Source: Curtobacterium sp. ISL-83
GTDB lineage: Bacteria; Actinomycetota; Actinomycetes; Actinomycetales; Microbacteriaceae
Direction: 5' to 3'
Length of the DNA stretch: 64,000 bases
Assembly (NCBI RefSeq): GCF_018613895.1
Contig: NZ_JAGGPH010000007.1
Location: 310,001 to 374,000 of the forward strand
Position 1 is the first letter of the stretch, and each line of letters starts with the position of its first letter. The position numbers and the translations under genes are program-made. Under the pieces are notes generated by a model, which saw nothing but the letters and a program-made list of their open reading frames with translations, was not told where the DNA came from and searched no databases. Positions 11,633-20,263 of the stretch are shown piece by piece.

Positions 11633-12217
11633 ATGGAGGACGACGAGCTGGTCCTGCGGGACGCCGCGGCGTGGCGCGACTGGCTCGCGGCGCACGAGGA
11701 CGACCCCGACGGCGTGTGGCTCGTCCTCGCGAAGAAGGGCACGACCGAGCCGACGACCCTGACCTACGACCAGGCGCTCGACGAGGCCCTGTGCTCCGGG
11801 TGGATCGACGGCCAGAAGCGCGGACGCGACGACGCCACCTTCCGGCAGCGGTTCACCCCGCGGCGCCGGGCGTCCCTGTGGTCGAAGCGGAACCTCGGGT
11901 TGGTCGCGACACTGATCGCCGACGGCCGGATGCGCGACCGAGGCCAGGCGGAGATCGACCGGGCGAAGGCCGACGGCCGCTGGGACCGCGCGTACGCCGG
12001 TGCCGCCACCGCGGAGGTGCCGGACGACCTGCGGGCCGCGCTGGACGCCTCCCCGGACGCTGCCACCCTGTTCGCCGAACTCGACGCGACGAACCGGTAC
12101 GCCGTGCTGCACCGGATCATGACCGCGCCCAGTCCGACGGCACGGGCGAACCGCCTGGCGAAGCTCGTCGGGGGGCTCGAACGCGGCGAGACGCCGTACC
12201 CGCGACCGACACGCTGA
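11633..12217 (+). CDS. YdeI/OmpD-associated family protein
   Basis: A 194-residue cytoplasmic protein of the YdeI family. Key words are WRDWLAAHEDDPDGVWLVLAK, the TYDQALDEALCSGWIDGQ segment with its conserved CSGWIDGQ core, RFTPRRRASLWSKRN, and a C-terminal helical YdeI tail. The biochemical role is not established; homologues are linked to peptide resistance in enterobacteria and to bacteriocin protection, but this cannot be transferred here. The ATG lies seven bases after a TACGAT hexamer without a Shine-Dalgarno site. It is a single-gene unit. Confidence 0.9.
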   Translation: MEDDELVLRDAAAWRDWLAAHEDDPDGVWLVLAKKGTTEPTTLTYDQALDEALCSGWIDGQKRGRDDATFRQRFTPRRRASLWSKRNLGLVATLIADGRMRDRGQAEIDRAKADGRWDRAYAGAATAEVPDDLRAALDASPDAATLFAELDATNRYAVLHRIMTAPSPTARANRLAKLVGGLERGETPYPRPTR

Positions 12218-12282
12218 GCCGCCGTTCAGTCCGGGGGACACCGCTCCAGCCGTGTGCAACCCGGTCGGCGTAGACCGGACCC

Positions 12283-13161
12283 ATGACCACTCCTGACACC
12301 ACCACCCGCCCGGCCGACGCATCCGGCACGTTCCGGATCGGCGGCGACCTCGAGGTCAACCGCCTCGGCTACGGCACGATGCAGCTCACCGGTCCCGGCG
12401 TCTGGGGTCCGCCGAAGGACCACGACGAGGCCGTCCGCGTGCTCAAGCGCGCCGTCGAGCTCGGCGTCAACTTCTTCGACACCGCCGACAGCTACGGCCC
12501 GTACGTCGCCGAGGAGCTCCTCAAGGAAGCCCTGCACCCCTACGGCGACGACATCCTCATCGCGACGAAGGCCGGCCTGACCCGCACGGGCCCGAACGTC
12601 TGGCCGCCCGTCGGCCGTCCGGAGTACCTGCGCCAGGAGGCCGAGATGAGCCTCCGCCGCCTGGGCCTCGAACGCATCGACCTGTTCCAGCTGCACCGCA
12701 TCGACCCGAAGGTCCCGCTCGAGGACCAGGTCGGCGAGCTGAAGAAGCTGCAGGACGAGGGCAAGATCCGCCACATCGGGCTGTCCGAGGTGAGCGTCGA
12801 CGAGGTCAAGGCCGCGCAGCAGATCGCCACGATCGTCTCGGTGCAGAACCTCTACAACCTCGCCAAGCGCGACGCCGAGGAGCTGCTCGACTGGTCGGAG
12901 GAGCAGGGCATCGGCTTCATCCCGTGGTTCCCGCTCGCAACGGGCAACCTGACCGGAGCGGATTCGCCGCTCACCGAGATCGCCGAGCGGAAGGGCGCCT
13001 CGCCGGCGCAGCTCGCGCTCGCGTGGCTCCTCAAGCGCTCCCCGGTGATGCTCCCGATCCCGGGGACCTCGAGCGTCGCGCACCTGGAGGACAACCTGCA
13101 GGGCGCGACCATCGAACTGACCGACGACGAGTTCGAGGAGCTGTCCAAGCTGGGGAGCTGA
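12283..13161 (+). CDS. aldo/keto reductase
   Basis: A 292-residue NAD(P)H-dependent aldo/keto reductase, distinct from the one near 8 kb. The catalytic residues appear in [16 protein letters not shown] (Asp and Tyr), [10 protein letters not shown] (Lys) and [10 protein letters not shown] (His). The cofactor loop is [16 protein letters not shown]. The N-terminal [20 protein letters not shown] is typical of the group that includes oxidoreductases acting on aldehydes and pyridoxal. Substrate unknown. The start ATG follows a GTAGACC hexamer rather than a Shine-Dalgarno site. The gene ends with a perfect family palindrome ten bases later. Confidence 0.95.
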   Translation: MTTPDTTTRPADASGTFRIGGDLEVNRLGYGTMQLTGPGVWGPPKDHDEAVRVLKRAVELGVNFFDTADSYGPYVAEELLKEALHPYGDDILIATKAGLTRTGPNVWPPVGRPEYLRQEAEMSLRRLGLERIDLFQLHRIDPKVPLEDQVGELKKLQDEGKIRHIGLSEVSVDEVKAAQQIATIVSVQNLYNLAKRDAEELLDWSEEQGIGFIPWFPLATGNLTGADSPLTEIAERKGASPAQLALAWLLKRSPVMLPIPGTSSVAHLEDNLQGATIELTDDEFEELSKLGS

Positions 13162-13171
13162 CGCTCCCACG

Positions 13172-13221
13172 AGACGGACGGGAGGCACGTGGCGGCACCG
13201 CCACGTGCCTCCCGTCCGTCT
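13172..13221. terminator. family palindrome 3, perfect 24-bp arms
   Basis: A perfect inverted repeat with 24-bp arms and a CA loop, arms starting AGACGGACGGGAGGCACGTG. It is one of the two longest members of the family. It lies between the aldo/keto reductase stop and the padR operator, so it insulates the next operon. Confidence 0.8.
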
Positions 13222-13250
13222 GCCGCTTGCGTTCGCGTGCGCTGCATGTG

Positions 13251-13278
13251 CATACTCGGTATGGGCATACTCGGTATG
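13251..13278. promoter_or_regulatory. tandem PadR-type operator
   Basis: Two identical copies of CATACTCGGTATG, each an ATAC/GTAT dyad, sit 15 bp apart just upstream of padR. ATAC-n-GTAT-like dyads are typical PadR targets, so autoregulation of the padR-ABC operon is likely. The AT-rich repeat stands out in the GC-rich background. Confidence 0.75.
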
Positions 13279-13303
13279 CTCCACGGACTCGGGGGGGAAT
13301 CAG

Positions 13304-13912
13304 ATGAGCGTTCGGATGGGTGTACTCGCACTGCTGGTGGGGGGACCTGGCTACGGGTACCAGCTCCGGGGGGAGTTCGAACAACGCACCGGCGGGACCT
13401 GGCCGCTCAACATCGGCCAGGTCTACACGACGCTCGACCGCCTGGAGCGGGACGGCCTGGTGGCCCGCGGGGACGCCGACGACGACGGACACGTCGTCTA
13501 CACGGCGACGGACGCGGGTCATCAGGCCGTGGCGCGCTGGTTCAGTGAACCGGTCCCGGCGAAGCGCGGGCGCGACGAACTCGCGATCAAGTTCGCCCTC
13601 GCGGTGACCGTGCCGGGCGTCGACGTCACCCGGCTCGTCCAGGTGCAGCGCGGTGCAGCGGTGCGGAACCTGCAGGACCTGACCCGGCTGAAGCGCACCG
13701 CTGACCCGGCGGAGGACCTGGCGTGGTCGCTCGTGCTCGAGTCGATGGTGTTCCAGGCTGAGGCCGAGGTCCGCTGGCTCGACCACGTGGAGTCGAGCGT
13801 GACGCGTCACCGGCCTCCGACAGGCCTGCGGGGCCCGGCCGGCCCGGCTGGCGATTCGTCGGCGGACGTCGAGGTCACCGGTCGCGACGAGACCCTCCGG
13901 AGCGCACGATGA
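13304..13912 (+). CDS. PadR family transcriptional regulator
   Basis: A 202-residue repressor. The winged-helix domain shows GVLALLVGGPGYGYQLRGEF and QVYTTLDRLERDGLVAR, the PadR hallmark, and a C-terminal helical dimerisation region (VQVQRGAAVRNLQDLTRLKR, LVLESMVFQAEAEVRWLDHVE). The ATG is placed after a GGGGGG-rich ribosome site and just past two operator dyads; a longer frame upstream would read through the operator and palindrome. The last four bases overlap the ABC ATPase start (ATGA), making a padR-ATPase-permease operon that the protein probably represses. An effector is expected to be a substrate of the transporter. Confidence 0.93.
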   Translation: MSVRMGVLALLVGGPGYGYQLRGEFEQRTGGTWPLNIGQVYTTLDRLERDGLVARGDADDDGHVVYTATDAGHQAVARWFSEPVPAKRGRDELAIKFALAVTVPGVDVTRLVQVQRGAAVRNLQDLTRLKRTADPAEDLAWSLVLESMVFQAEAEVRWLDHVESSVTRHRPPTGLRGPAGPAGDSSADVEVTGRDETLRSAR

Positions 13913-14655
13913 GCGCCCCGGCCGGGACGACGACCGCACCGCTCCTCGAACTCGACGCCGTGAGCGTGCAGTACGGCTCCGGCGCGAAGGCCGTCACCGC
14001 GCTGGCCGGGATCGACCTGCAGGTCCGCCGCGGCGAGATGGTGGCCGTGATGGGCACCTCCGGGTCGGGCAAGTCGACCCTGCTCGCCTGCGCGGGCACC
14101 CTGCTGCCACCGACGAGCGGCGAGGTCGTCATCGACGGCGACTGGGTCTCGGACCGGCCCGCCAAGGACCTCGCGGCGCTCCGGCGACGACTGGTGGGGT
14201 TCGTGTTCCAGGACTTCAACCTGATCCCCTCGCTGACCGCCGTCGAGAACGTGGCGCTGCCGCTCGAGCTCGACGGGTGGAAGGCGAGCAAGGCCCGGCG
14301 CGCTGCGGAACTCGCGCTCGACAACGTCGAGCTCGGCGCCCGCGCGGACGCCTACCCCGACGACCTGTCCGGCGGCCAGCAGCAGCGTGTCGCGATCGCG
14401 CGGGGTGTCGTCGGGGAACGCCGGCTGGTGTTGGCCGACGAGCCGACGGGTGCGCTCGACTCGCAGACCGGCGAGGTCGTGCTCCGCATGCTCCGCCGTC
14501 ACGTCGACGCGGGCGCCGGAGCCCTGCTGGTCACGCACGACGCCCGACACGCAGCGTGGGCCGATCGGATCGTGTTCCTCCGGGACGGCCGCGTCGTCGA
14601 CGAGACCGTGTACTCGGGCGTCGAGATGGCCCTCACGGACCGAGCCGCGTCGTGA
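13909..14655 (+). CDS. ABC transporter ATP-binding protein (MacB/LolD type)
   Basis: A 248-residue ATPase. Walker A is MGTSGSGKST (about residues 48-57), the Q-loop GFVFQDFN, the signature LSGGQQQRVAIARG and Walker B LVLADEPTGALD, followed by the H-loop LLVTHD. The subfamily is that of FtsX-type exporters, which move lipoproteins, peptides or antibiotics by mechanotransmission rather than classical transport. It overlaps padR upstream by ATGA and the permease downstream by GTGA, so all three are translationally coupled. It would work as a dimer beneath the large FtsX-like permease. Confidence 0.96.
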   Translation: MSAPAGTTTAPLLELDAVSVQYGSGAKAVTALAGIDLQVRRGEMVAVMGTSGSGKSTLLACAGTLLPPTSGEVVIDGDWVSDRPAKDLAALRRRLVGFVFQDFNLIPSLTAVENVALPLELDGWKASKARRAAELALDNVELGARADAYPDDLSGGQQQRVAIARGVVGERRLVLADEPTGALDSQTGEVVLRMLRRHVDAGAGALLVTHDARHAAWADRIVFLRDGRVVDETVYSGVEMALTDRAAS

Positions 14656-17558
14656 GCGAGCGCCGGCGGGACCGGCGCGACGGGGGCGACGAGCGGCGCG
14701 GGAGCGGCGGCCGCTCGGTCCGAGGGCGCCGACCGACCGCGCGCGTTCGCACCCCGTTCGCGTTCCGCCCGGCGCTCCGACTCGGTCGGCGCCTGGCCTT
14801 CGCGAAGACCGGGCGCGCAGCGCTCATCGTGGCACTCATCGGTATCCCGGTCGCGGGCTTCGCGGGGGTCGCCGTCGTGGTGCAGTCGACGCAGGCCACC
14901 ACGCAGGAGCAACTCCGCTACGACCTCGGCAGGTCCGCGGCGCAGATGCGGGTCTCGGGTCCGGACGTCGCCGGGATGCGGCAGGACCCCGTGCAGTGGC
15001 AGTTCACGGACACGGCGCCGAACAGCCCCGCCGCGAAGGCCCCGGACGACACCCGGTTCGTCGACCTGCTCGACGAGGTCCCCGCCGGCGCGGCATCGAT
15101 CCCGGTCGGCAGCACCTCGGTGGTGCTGTCCGGTCCGAAGGGTCCGGTCGGGCTCACCGCGGTGGAGGGCAGCGTCTGGGCACCGGCACTCGACGGGCAC
15201 TGGCGGGTGATCGACGGTCGTGCGCCCACCACCTCGGACCAGCTCATGGTCACCCCCGCCACCTTGACGCGGCTCGGGCTGGCGATCGGTGACGCCGTGC
15301 AGCTCACCGACCCCGTCACGAAGCGCTTCACGATCGCCGGCACCGTGCGTGACCTCGGGACGGACCCCGATGCCCAGGGGGTGTTCCTGCCGTGGGGCAC
15401 GACCGGCACGAGCGTCGCGTCGCCGAACTCGGCCGGGGGTCCGGAGGCCGTCGGCCAGCTGTCCGACCTGTCGGTCTACCTGCCGTCGCACGCTCCGACG
15501 TGGTCGGAGATCCGGGCCCTCAACGCGCACGGCGTGGTCGTGCAGTCGCGGCCGGTCGTCCTCGACCCGCCGCCGGCGCGGTTGCCCGGGGCGAGCACCG
15601 GCTCCACGATCGGCTTCTACATCGGTGTGCTCGCACTGCTCGGCGTCTTCGCCATGTTCGAGGTCGGCCTGCTCGCCGGTGCAGCGTTCCTGGTCGGCAC
15701 CCGAGCCGACACCCGCTCGTACGCGATCGTCACGAGCGTCGGCGGGGACCGCCGGTTCGTCCGGTCGATCGTCGCCGGATCCGGGCTGGTGCTCGGCGCG
15801 ACCGGTGCCGTGCTCGGGGTCGCCGTCGGGACGGCGATCGGCATCGGGGCGTTCCGGCTGATCGACAACGGCAACGTCGAGACCTACCCGGGCCTGCACG
15901 TGCCCGTCGTGATGCTGCTCGTGATCACGGCAGCCGGGGTGCTCGCCGGGGTCGTGTCCGCGCTGGTGGCCGCACGGGCCGCGACCCGGATCAACGTGCT
16001 CGCAGCGCTCCGCGGTTCGCTCCGGCCCGCGGCGGTCAACCCGCGTGCCGAGCGTCGGCGCCGGATCTGGGCACCCCTGCTCATCGGCGTCGGGGCGCTC
16101 ATGACGCTCGCGTGCGGTGTCGGGGTGCTGCTGCTGAACGACCGTCCGGTGCAGCAGGACGCCTGGGTCTGGGTGGTCGGCGCGGGTGTGGCGATCGGTC
16201 CGTGCCTGGTGCAGGGCGGGGTCGCGCTGTGCTCCCCGTGGCTGCTCGCCCTCGTCGCCCGCGTCTCCACCCGGCTCGGCCTGTCCGCCCGGCTCGCGGC
16301 CCGGGACGCACGTCGGAACCCGGTGCGGACGGTGCCCGTGCTGGCGAGCGTGATGAGCGTCGTGTTCATCGCCTCCGTGGTGATCACCTGGACCGCGTCG
16401 GCACACGCCCAGTTCGTCCGCGACTACGAGTACCGGACGGCGGTCGGCGTCGCGACGACGTCGGTGACCATCAGCGCCCAGAACGGTACGCCGGCGGGGT
16501 ACGACGCCGAGCTGACGGCGCGAGCAGCCGACGTCGCACGTCGCGTGCTCGACGGCGACCGCATCCGCGTGCTCGGCGCCGTCCGCGAGGAACCTGGCGA
16601 GCAACCGGCGACCCTGATGCTGCCGCACGACTGGGCGCACCGGACGTGTCGGGTGAACGACACCACCGGGTGCTCGCGGTACCTGCAGTCGCAGGACAGT
16701 TCGGCGCCGCACATCTGGACGGGGACCGCCGACGACTACGCCGTGCTCACCGGGCACCGTCCGTCCGACGCCGTCAGGAGCGCACTCGCGTCCGGGAAGG
16801 CCGTGTCGCTCTGGCCGGAGTACGCGCACGACGGCACGGTGCGGCTCGACACGTTCCGGAACCGCACCTGGAACGACGCCACCGCGCTGCCCGACTCCCG
16901 TCCCGACGCGAGCGTCACGATCCCCGCGGTCCTCGACGTCCAGTCGCCACGGATCCAGGTCGGCGTCTTCATGACCCCCGCCACCGCCGAGCGCTACCGG
17001 GTCCCGGCGGTGGACGGGATGCTCGTCACGAAGCTCTCGCACGACCCCACCGCCGCGCAGTCGGATGCGATGTCCTCAGCCTGGCAGAGCTACGGCGGAG
17101 CCGATCGCACACGGTCCTCCGGTCCGTCGTTCTGGTACGAGTCCGGGCCGGTGGACTCGCAGGGCCTCGTGAAGGCGATCGTGCTCGCGTTGGCGGCGGC
17201 GGTCACGATCGGCGCCACCGCCGTCGCGATCGGGCTCGCTCGCTCCGACGGGCGGCGCGACGACGAGGTCCTCGACGCGATCGGCGCAGCCCCGATGCTC
17301 CGACGCCGGGTGTCGACCTGGCAGGCGGCCATCCTGACCGTCGTCGGCGCGGTGATCGGCACGCTGCTCGGACTCCTGCCGATCCGCGCGCTCACCCTGC
17401 GCTTCACCGCCGGTCCGGTCGGGGCGACGCACATGCCCTTCGTCCCGGACTGGCCGGTGCTCCTGCTGCTCGCGATCGGGTTGCCGCTCCTGGTGACGGC
17501 GGGGACGTGGCTGACGGCGGGACGCAGCCGTCGGGTCGCGGTGCGTCGGACGCTCTGA
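14652..17558 (+). CDS. FtsX-like permease of ABC transporter
   Basis: A 968-residue membrane protein, partner of the preceding ATPase. After a basic, arginine-rich cytoplasmic lead of about 50 residues, the first membrane helix is ALIVALIGIPVAGFAGVAVV, followed by a large extracellular domain, several helices in FtsX layout (TIGFYIGVLALLGVFAMFEV, GLVLGATGAVLGVAVGTAIG, MLLVITAAGVLAGVVSALVA), a second extracellular domain containing two cysteines (HRTCRVNDTTGCS), and a final set of helices. This is the large single-chain architecture with two FtsX modules. The start is the GTG that overlaps the ATPase stop. Substrate unknown; PadR-controlled pumps of this type are often induced by cell-envelope stress or lipophilic compounds. 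Confidence 0.92.
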   Translation: MSERRRDRRDGGDERRGSGGRSVRGRRPTARVRTPFAFRPALRLGRRLAFAKTGRAALIVALIGIPVAGFAGVAVVVQSTQATTQEQLRYDLGRSAAQMRVSGPDVAGMRQDPVQWQFTDTAPNSPAAKAPDDTRFVDLLDEVPAGAASIPVGSTSVVLSGPKGPVGLTAVEGSVWAPALDGHWRVIDGRAPTTSDQLMVTPATLTRLGLAIGDAVQLTDPVTKRFTIAGTVRDLGTDPDAQGVFLPWGTTGTSVASPNSAGGPEAVGQLSDLSVYLPSHAPTWSEIRALNAHGVVVQSRPVVLDPPPARLPGASTGSTIGFYIGVLALLGVFAMFEVGLLAGAAFLVGTRADTRSYAIVTSVGGDRRFVRSIVAGSGLVLGATGAVLGVAVGTAIGIGAFRLIDNGNVETYPGLHVPVVMLLVITAAGVLAGVVSALVAARAATRINVLAALRGSLRPAAVNPRAERRRRIWAPLLIGVGALMTLACGVGVLLLNDRPVQQDAWVWVVGAGVAIGPCLVQGGVALCSPWLLALVARVSTRLGLSARLAARDARRNPVRTVPVLASVMSVVFIASVVITWTASAHAQFVRDYEYRTAVGVATTSVTISAQNGTPAGYDAELTARAADVARRVLDGDRIRVLGAVREEPGEQPATLMLPHDWAHRTCRVNDTTGCSRYLQSQDSSAPHIWTGTADDYAVLTGHRPSDAVRSALASGKAVSLWPEYAHDGTVRLDTFRNRTWNDATALPDSRPDASVTIPAVLDVQSPRIQVGVFMTPATAERYRVPAVDGMLVTKLSHDPTAAQSDAMSSAWQSYGGADRTRSSGPSFWYESGPVDSQGLVKAIVLALAAAVTIGATAVAIGLARSDGRRDDEVLDAIGAAPMLRRRVSTWQAAILTVVGAVIGTLLGLLPIRALTLRFTAGPVGATHMPFVPDWPVLLLLAIGLPLLVTAGTWLTAGRSRRVAVRRTL

Positions 17559-17564
17559 CCCGAC

Positions 17565-17620
17565 CACAGACGGACGGGAGGCGCGGGGCGGGCCCGCCCC
17601 GCGCCTCCCGTCCGTCTGTG
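17565..17620. terminator. family palindrome 4, perfect 28-bp arms
   Basis: A perfect 56-bp palindrome with no loop bases, arms beginning CACAGACGGACGGGAGGCGC. It begins six bases after the permease stop and ends the padR operon. It is the longest perfect member of the family. Confidence 0.8.
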
Positions 17621-17745
17621 TCCCCGTCGCGCCCGCTCCCCGTCGCGGCGCACCTGGGAACGACGGCGAGGACCCACAGGCCGCGGCCCACTTCCCCAGC
17701 TCTGGGGACTGGTGCCGAGCAGCGATCCGGGGGGACCCTGATGTC

Positions 17746-18531
17746 GTGCCCAGTCCCCGTCGGATCGCCGTGATCGCGAGCGTCCTCACCGCAGCCTGCC
17801 TGGCCGCGGGGGGCTCCGTCGTCCTCGTGACGGCGCACATCGCCTCGGCTGAGAACAGCACGGTGTCGGGCCGCCCGCGAGCCGCTGCGGACCACGGCGA
17901 CACGCGCATCCCCGGAACCGGCGTCGTCACCCAGGGCGACCCCGCGGCCGGCGAGGTGCTCACCGGCGCACTCGGTTCGGGCGATCGTTCCGGTGCCACG
18001 ACGTTCGCGTACGCGGGCGACTCGATCACGGCACGCACGGACTCGTGGCTGCACGTCCTCGAGCCGGACACCCGCTTCCACGCGCTGGGCGGCTACGCTC
18101 ACAGCGGCTACCGGGCCGACCAGGTGCTCCACGAGGTCCGGCCCGTGCCCGGCGCAGCGGTCCTCGTCGTCGAGGTCGGGACGAACGACGTGACCCAGGC
18201 GATCCCGACCGCGACGACGATCGCGAACGTCGACGCCATCGTCCGCAGGGTGGGCGCACCGCACACCCTCGTCGTCGCCGGGCCGCCGTCGGACTGGACC
18301 ACCAGCCCGTGGGGCGCCGACCGGCGGACGGGCCAGCTCGCCCTGAGCCGTGCGCTCGGGCAGGACGCGACCGCGCACGGGTGGTCGTACGTCGACCCCT
18401 TCGTGGAGTTCCGGCAGCCGGACGGCTCATGGGTCCGGGGAGCCTCGCCGGACGGCATCCACGGCTCCGCAGCGACGAACGTCCTGGTCGCCCGGGCGAT
18501 GGCGGAGGCGATCGCGAAGGCGTCCCACTGA
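17746..18531 (+). CDS. exported SGNH/GDSL-type hydrolase
   Basis: A 261-residue protein with an N-terminal signal sequence or anchor (RRIAVIASVLTAACLAAGGS) and an SGNH hydrolase domain. Block I is FAYAGDSITA with the nucleophilic serine, the block III motif is VVEVGTNDVTQ, and the catalytic Asp-His pair is in SPDGIHGS near the C-terminus. Family members are secreted esterases or lipases, or remove acetyl groups from sugars. The start is a GTG inside the GATGTCGTG stretch; no better ATG is in frame. The gene stands alone between the ABC operon terminator and an ArsR-like regulator. Substrate unknown. Confidence 0.85.
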   Translation: MPSPRRIAVIASVLTAACLAAGGSVVLVTAHIASAENSTVSGRPRAAADHGDTRIPGTGVVTQGDPAAGEVLTGALGSGDRSGATTFAYAGDSITARTDSWLHVLEPDTRFHALGGYAHSGYRADQVLHEVRPVPGAAVLVVEVGTNDVTQAIPTATTIANVDAIVRRVGAPHTLVVAGPPSDWTTSPWGADRRTGQLALSRALGQDATAHGWSYVDPFVEFRQPDGSWVRGASPDGIHGSAATNVLVARAMAEAIAKASH

Positions 18532-18556
18532 ACGCCGACTGATCGCAAAGGATTCG

Positions 18557-18590
18557 CTGCAAACAAAATGTTGCAAAGCTTTCTTTGCAG
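18557..18590. promoter_or_regulatory. AT-rich dyad upstream of ArsR-like gene, probable operator
   Basis: CTGCAAA and TTTGCAG arms bracket a 34-bp AT-rich island that also contains TTGCAAAG and CTTTGCA words. The island sits immediately before a TACGCT hexamer and the ATG, a position fit for autoregulation. The assignment is inferred from symmetry only. Confidence 0.5.
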
Positions 18591-18605
18591 TCGTACGCTG
18601 ATGGC

Positions 18606-19223
18606 ATGCCCCGCGAACCCCGCGTCCTCGACCTCCCGTCGATGAAGGCGCTCAGCCATCCACTGCGATCGCAGCTCTTCAACGAGCTCGCCGCACACGG
18701 CCCGGCGACGGCGACGTCGCTCGCCGCCAAGGTCGGTGAGTCGACGGGCTCGACCAGCTACCACCTCCGCCAACTCGAGCGGCTCGGCTTCATCGAGGAG
18801 GTCGAGGGTCGTGGCAACGGCCGGGAACGCTGGTGGCGCCGTGTGCCGGTCGCCGTCCACTCGGGCGGGACCGACGGACCGCAGTCCGCAGCCGGGATCG
18901 CCGCAGCGCGCCTGCTCGCGTCCAACTCGAACGAGTTCTCGGAGCAGATGATCCGCGAGTTCATCGCCCGCGACCAGGAGACGATGTCGCCGGGGTGGCG
19001 CGACGCCGCCGACCTGTCGGTCGCGATCCTCCGCCTGACGCCCGCGGAGCTGCGGGAGCTCATGGACGCGGTCCACGGGGTCATCGAGTCGTTCCGGGAC
19101 CGGCACGTGCTCGACGACGCGTCCGATCCGGACACCAGCCGCGTGTTCATCCGGACGGCGGCAGTCCCGATCTTCGACGACGAACGAGACGACGACCGTC
19201 GGGATGGGCAGGACGGATCATGA
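18606..19223 (+). CDS. ArsR-like winged-helix regulator
   Basis: A 205-residue protein with a winged-helix DNA-binding domain in the first 80 residues: LPSMKALSHPLRSQLFNEL, then TATSLAAKVGESTGSTSYHLRQLERLGFIEE, the ArsR/HTH_20 recognition helix and wing. The rest is helical, with ARLLASNSNEFSEQMIREFIARDQETMSPGW, and resembles the C-terminal domain of stand-alone actinobacterial HTH_20 regulators. No metal-binding cysteines are present, so it is not a classical metal sensor. The start follows a TACGCT hexamer at leaderless distance. Its stop overlaps the next small gene by ATGA. Confidence 0.85.
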   Translation: MPREPRVLDLPSMKALSHPLRSQLFNELAAHGPATATSLAAKVGESTGSTSYHLRQLERLGFIEEVEGRGNGRERWWRRVPVAVHSGGTDGPQSAAGIAAARLLASNSNEFSEQMIREFIARDQETMSPGWRDAADLSVAILRLTPAELRELMDAVHGVIESFRDRHVLDDASDPDTSRVFIRTAAVPIFDDERDDDRRDGQDGS

Positions 19224-19459
19224 GCGCCGCACTGAACCTCACCGAGGTCGGTCCGATCGAACGGGCCGCCCACCGGGTCGGGACCGCGCTGCTCCGGTGG
19301 AGCGAGGCGCGCGCGGCGCGGGGCACTCTCAGTGCCGTCGGCGCGCCCGTCGGCTCGGCTCGGGTCGCCGCGCGGCTCGCTCTCGAGCAGGACACCGCCC
19401 TGGAGGCACGGCAGCGCCACTGGGACCAACTCGCGGCCGCGACGCCGCGGCTCCGGTGA
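19220..19459 (+). CDS. small hypothetical protein, 79 aa
   Basis: Not recognised as a named family. The protein is helical and Ala/Arg-rich, with ERAAHRVGTALLRWSEARAARG in the first half. It has no membrane segment. The ATG overlaps the stop of the ArsR-like regulator, which strongly suggests a real gene in the same operon. Proteins of this size next to HTH_20 regulators are common in Microbacteriaceae. Function cannot be told. Confidence 0.6.
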   Translation: MSAALNLTEVGPIERAAHRVGTALLRWSEARAARGTLSAVGAPVGSARVAARLALEQDTALEARQRHWDQLAAATPRLR

Positions 19460-19505
19460 GGCCCGACCGACATCGCCTCGTCCGCCGACGCGGGTCGGCC
19501 CGGTG

Positions 19506-20171
19506 TCACTCGGGGAGTGGCTCCGCGTAGGTCCGGAAGTCACCGCGTTCGCTGTGGATCGCCCACAGCTGCTCAGCGATCGCGGCACCGGAGTGCTCCG
19601 GCTGCCCGTCGTCGATCCCGAACGGGATGATGAGCTGCGCGACGTGCACGTCCTCGTCCCGGACCGCGTCGTGCAGGAGCTGCGCGTACGCGGTCTCGCC
19701 CGCGAAGGCGACCGAGGTGCCGGTGACCCGTGCGCCCGGACGGACCGCGCTCGCGCCGTTGACGAACAGGATCGTGCCGTGACCGATCGCCCGCATGCCG
19801 GGCAGGACCTGGCGGACGGCGGTGACGGAGCCGTAGATCGAGAACTCGACCGGGCCGACCAGGTCCTCGGCGGTGGTCTCGAGCACCGGTCGCATGTACT
19901 CCTTCGCGGGGAGTGGGCTGTACTGCAGCACCTCGATCGGGCCGAGCTGCTCGGTCGCGAGCTCGAGCGCGTGCCGCAGGGAGTCCTGGTCGCGGACGTT
20001 CGCCGCGAACCCGGCGGCGTCGTACCCGTGCTCGCGCAGCGCTGCGGCGAGTTCGTCGAGTCGGGCCTGGTTGCGGGCGATCAGGGCGATCGAGAAGCCC
20101 TCGCGGCCGAAGCGCGCGGCGACCTCGAAACCGAGGCCCTTGCCGGCGCCGACGATGGCGATGGTGGTCAT
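19506..20171 (-). CDS. SDR family oxidoreductase (Rossmann-fold)
   Basis: A 221-residue short-chain dehydrogenase-like protein. The cofactor loop is IAIVGAGKGLGFEVAARFG, and LIARNQARLDELAAAL plus FAANVRDQDSLRHALE follow the classical pattern. The NNAG motif is replaced by EVLQYSPLPAKE and the YxxxK active site is not evident (the expected region reads AFAGETAYAQLLHD), so catalysis may be altered or absent. The protein belongs to a divergent SDR group common in soil actinobacteria. It is transcribed toward the regulator operon and is followed upstream by two further NAD(P)-binding proteins on the same strand. Confidence 0.85.
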   Translation of the reverse strand: MTTIAIVGAGKGLGFEVAARFGREGFSIALIARNQARLDELAAALREHGYDAAGFAANVRDQDSLRHALELATEQLGPIEVLQYSPLPAKEYMRPVLETTAEDLVGPVEFSIYGSVTAVRQVLPGMRAIGHGTILFVNGASAVRPGARVTGTSVAFAGETAYAQLLHDAVRDEDVHVAQLIIPFGIDDGQPEHSGAAIAEQLWAIHSERGDFRTYAEPLPE

Positions 20172-20263
20172 GTGGTGGTCCTTCCGGAGGTGCGGGCTGG
20201 TGCCCGGGTCACGGTCGACGGTAGGCCGCCGCGCGACGGTGAGAGAGGTCCGGCCCGTACCCC

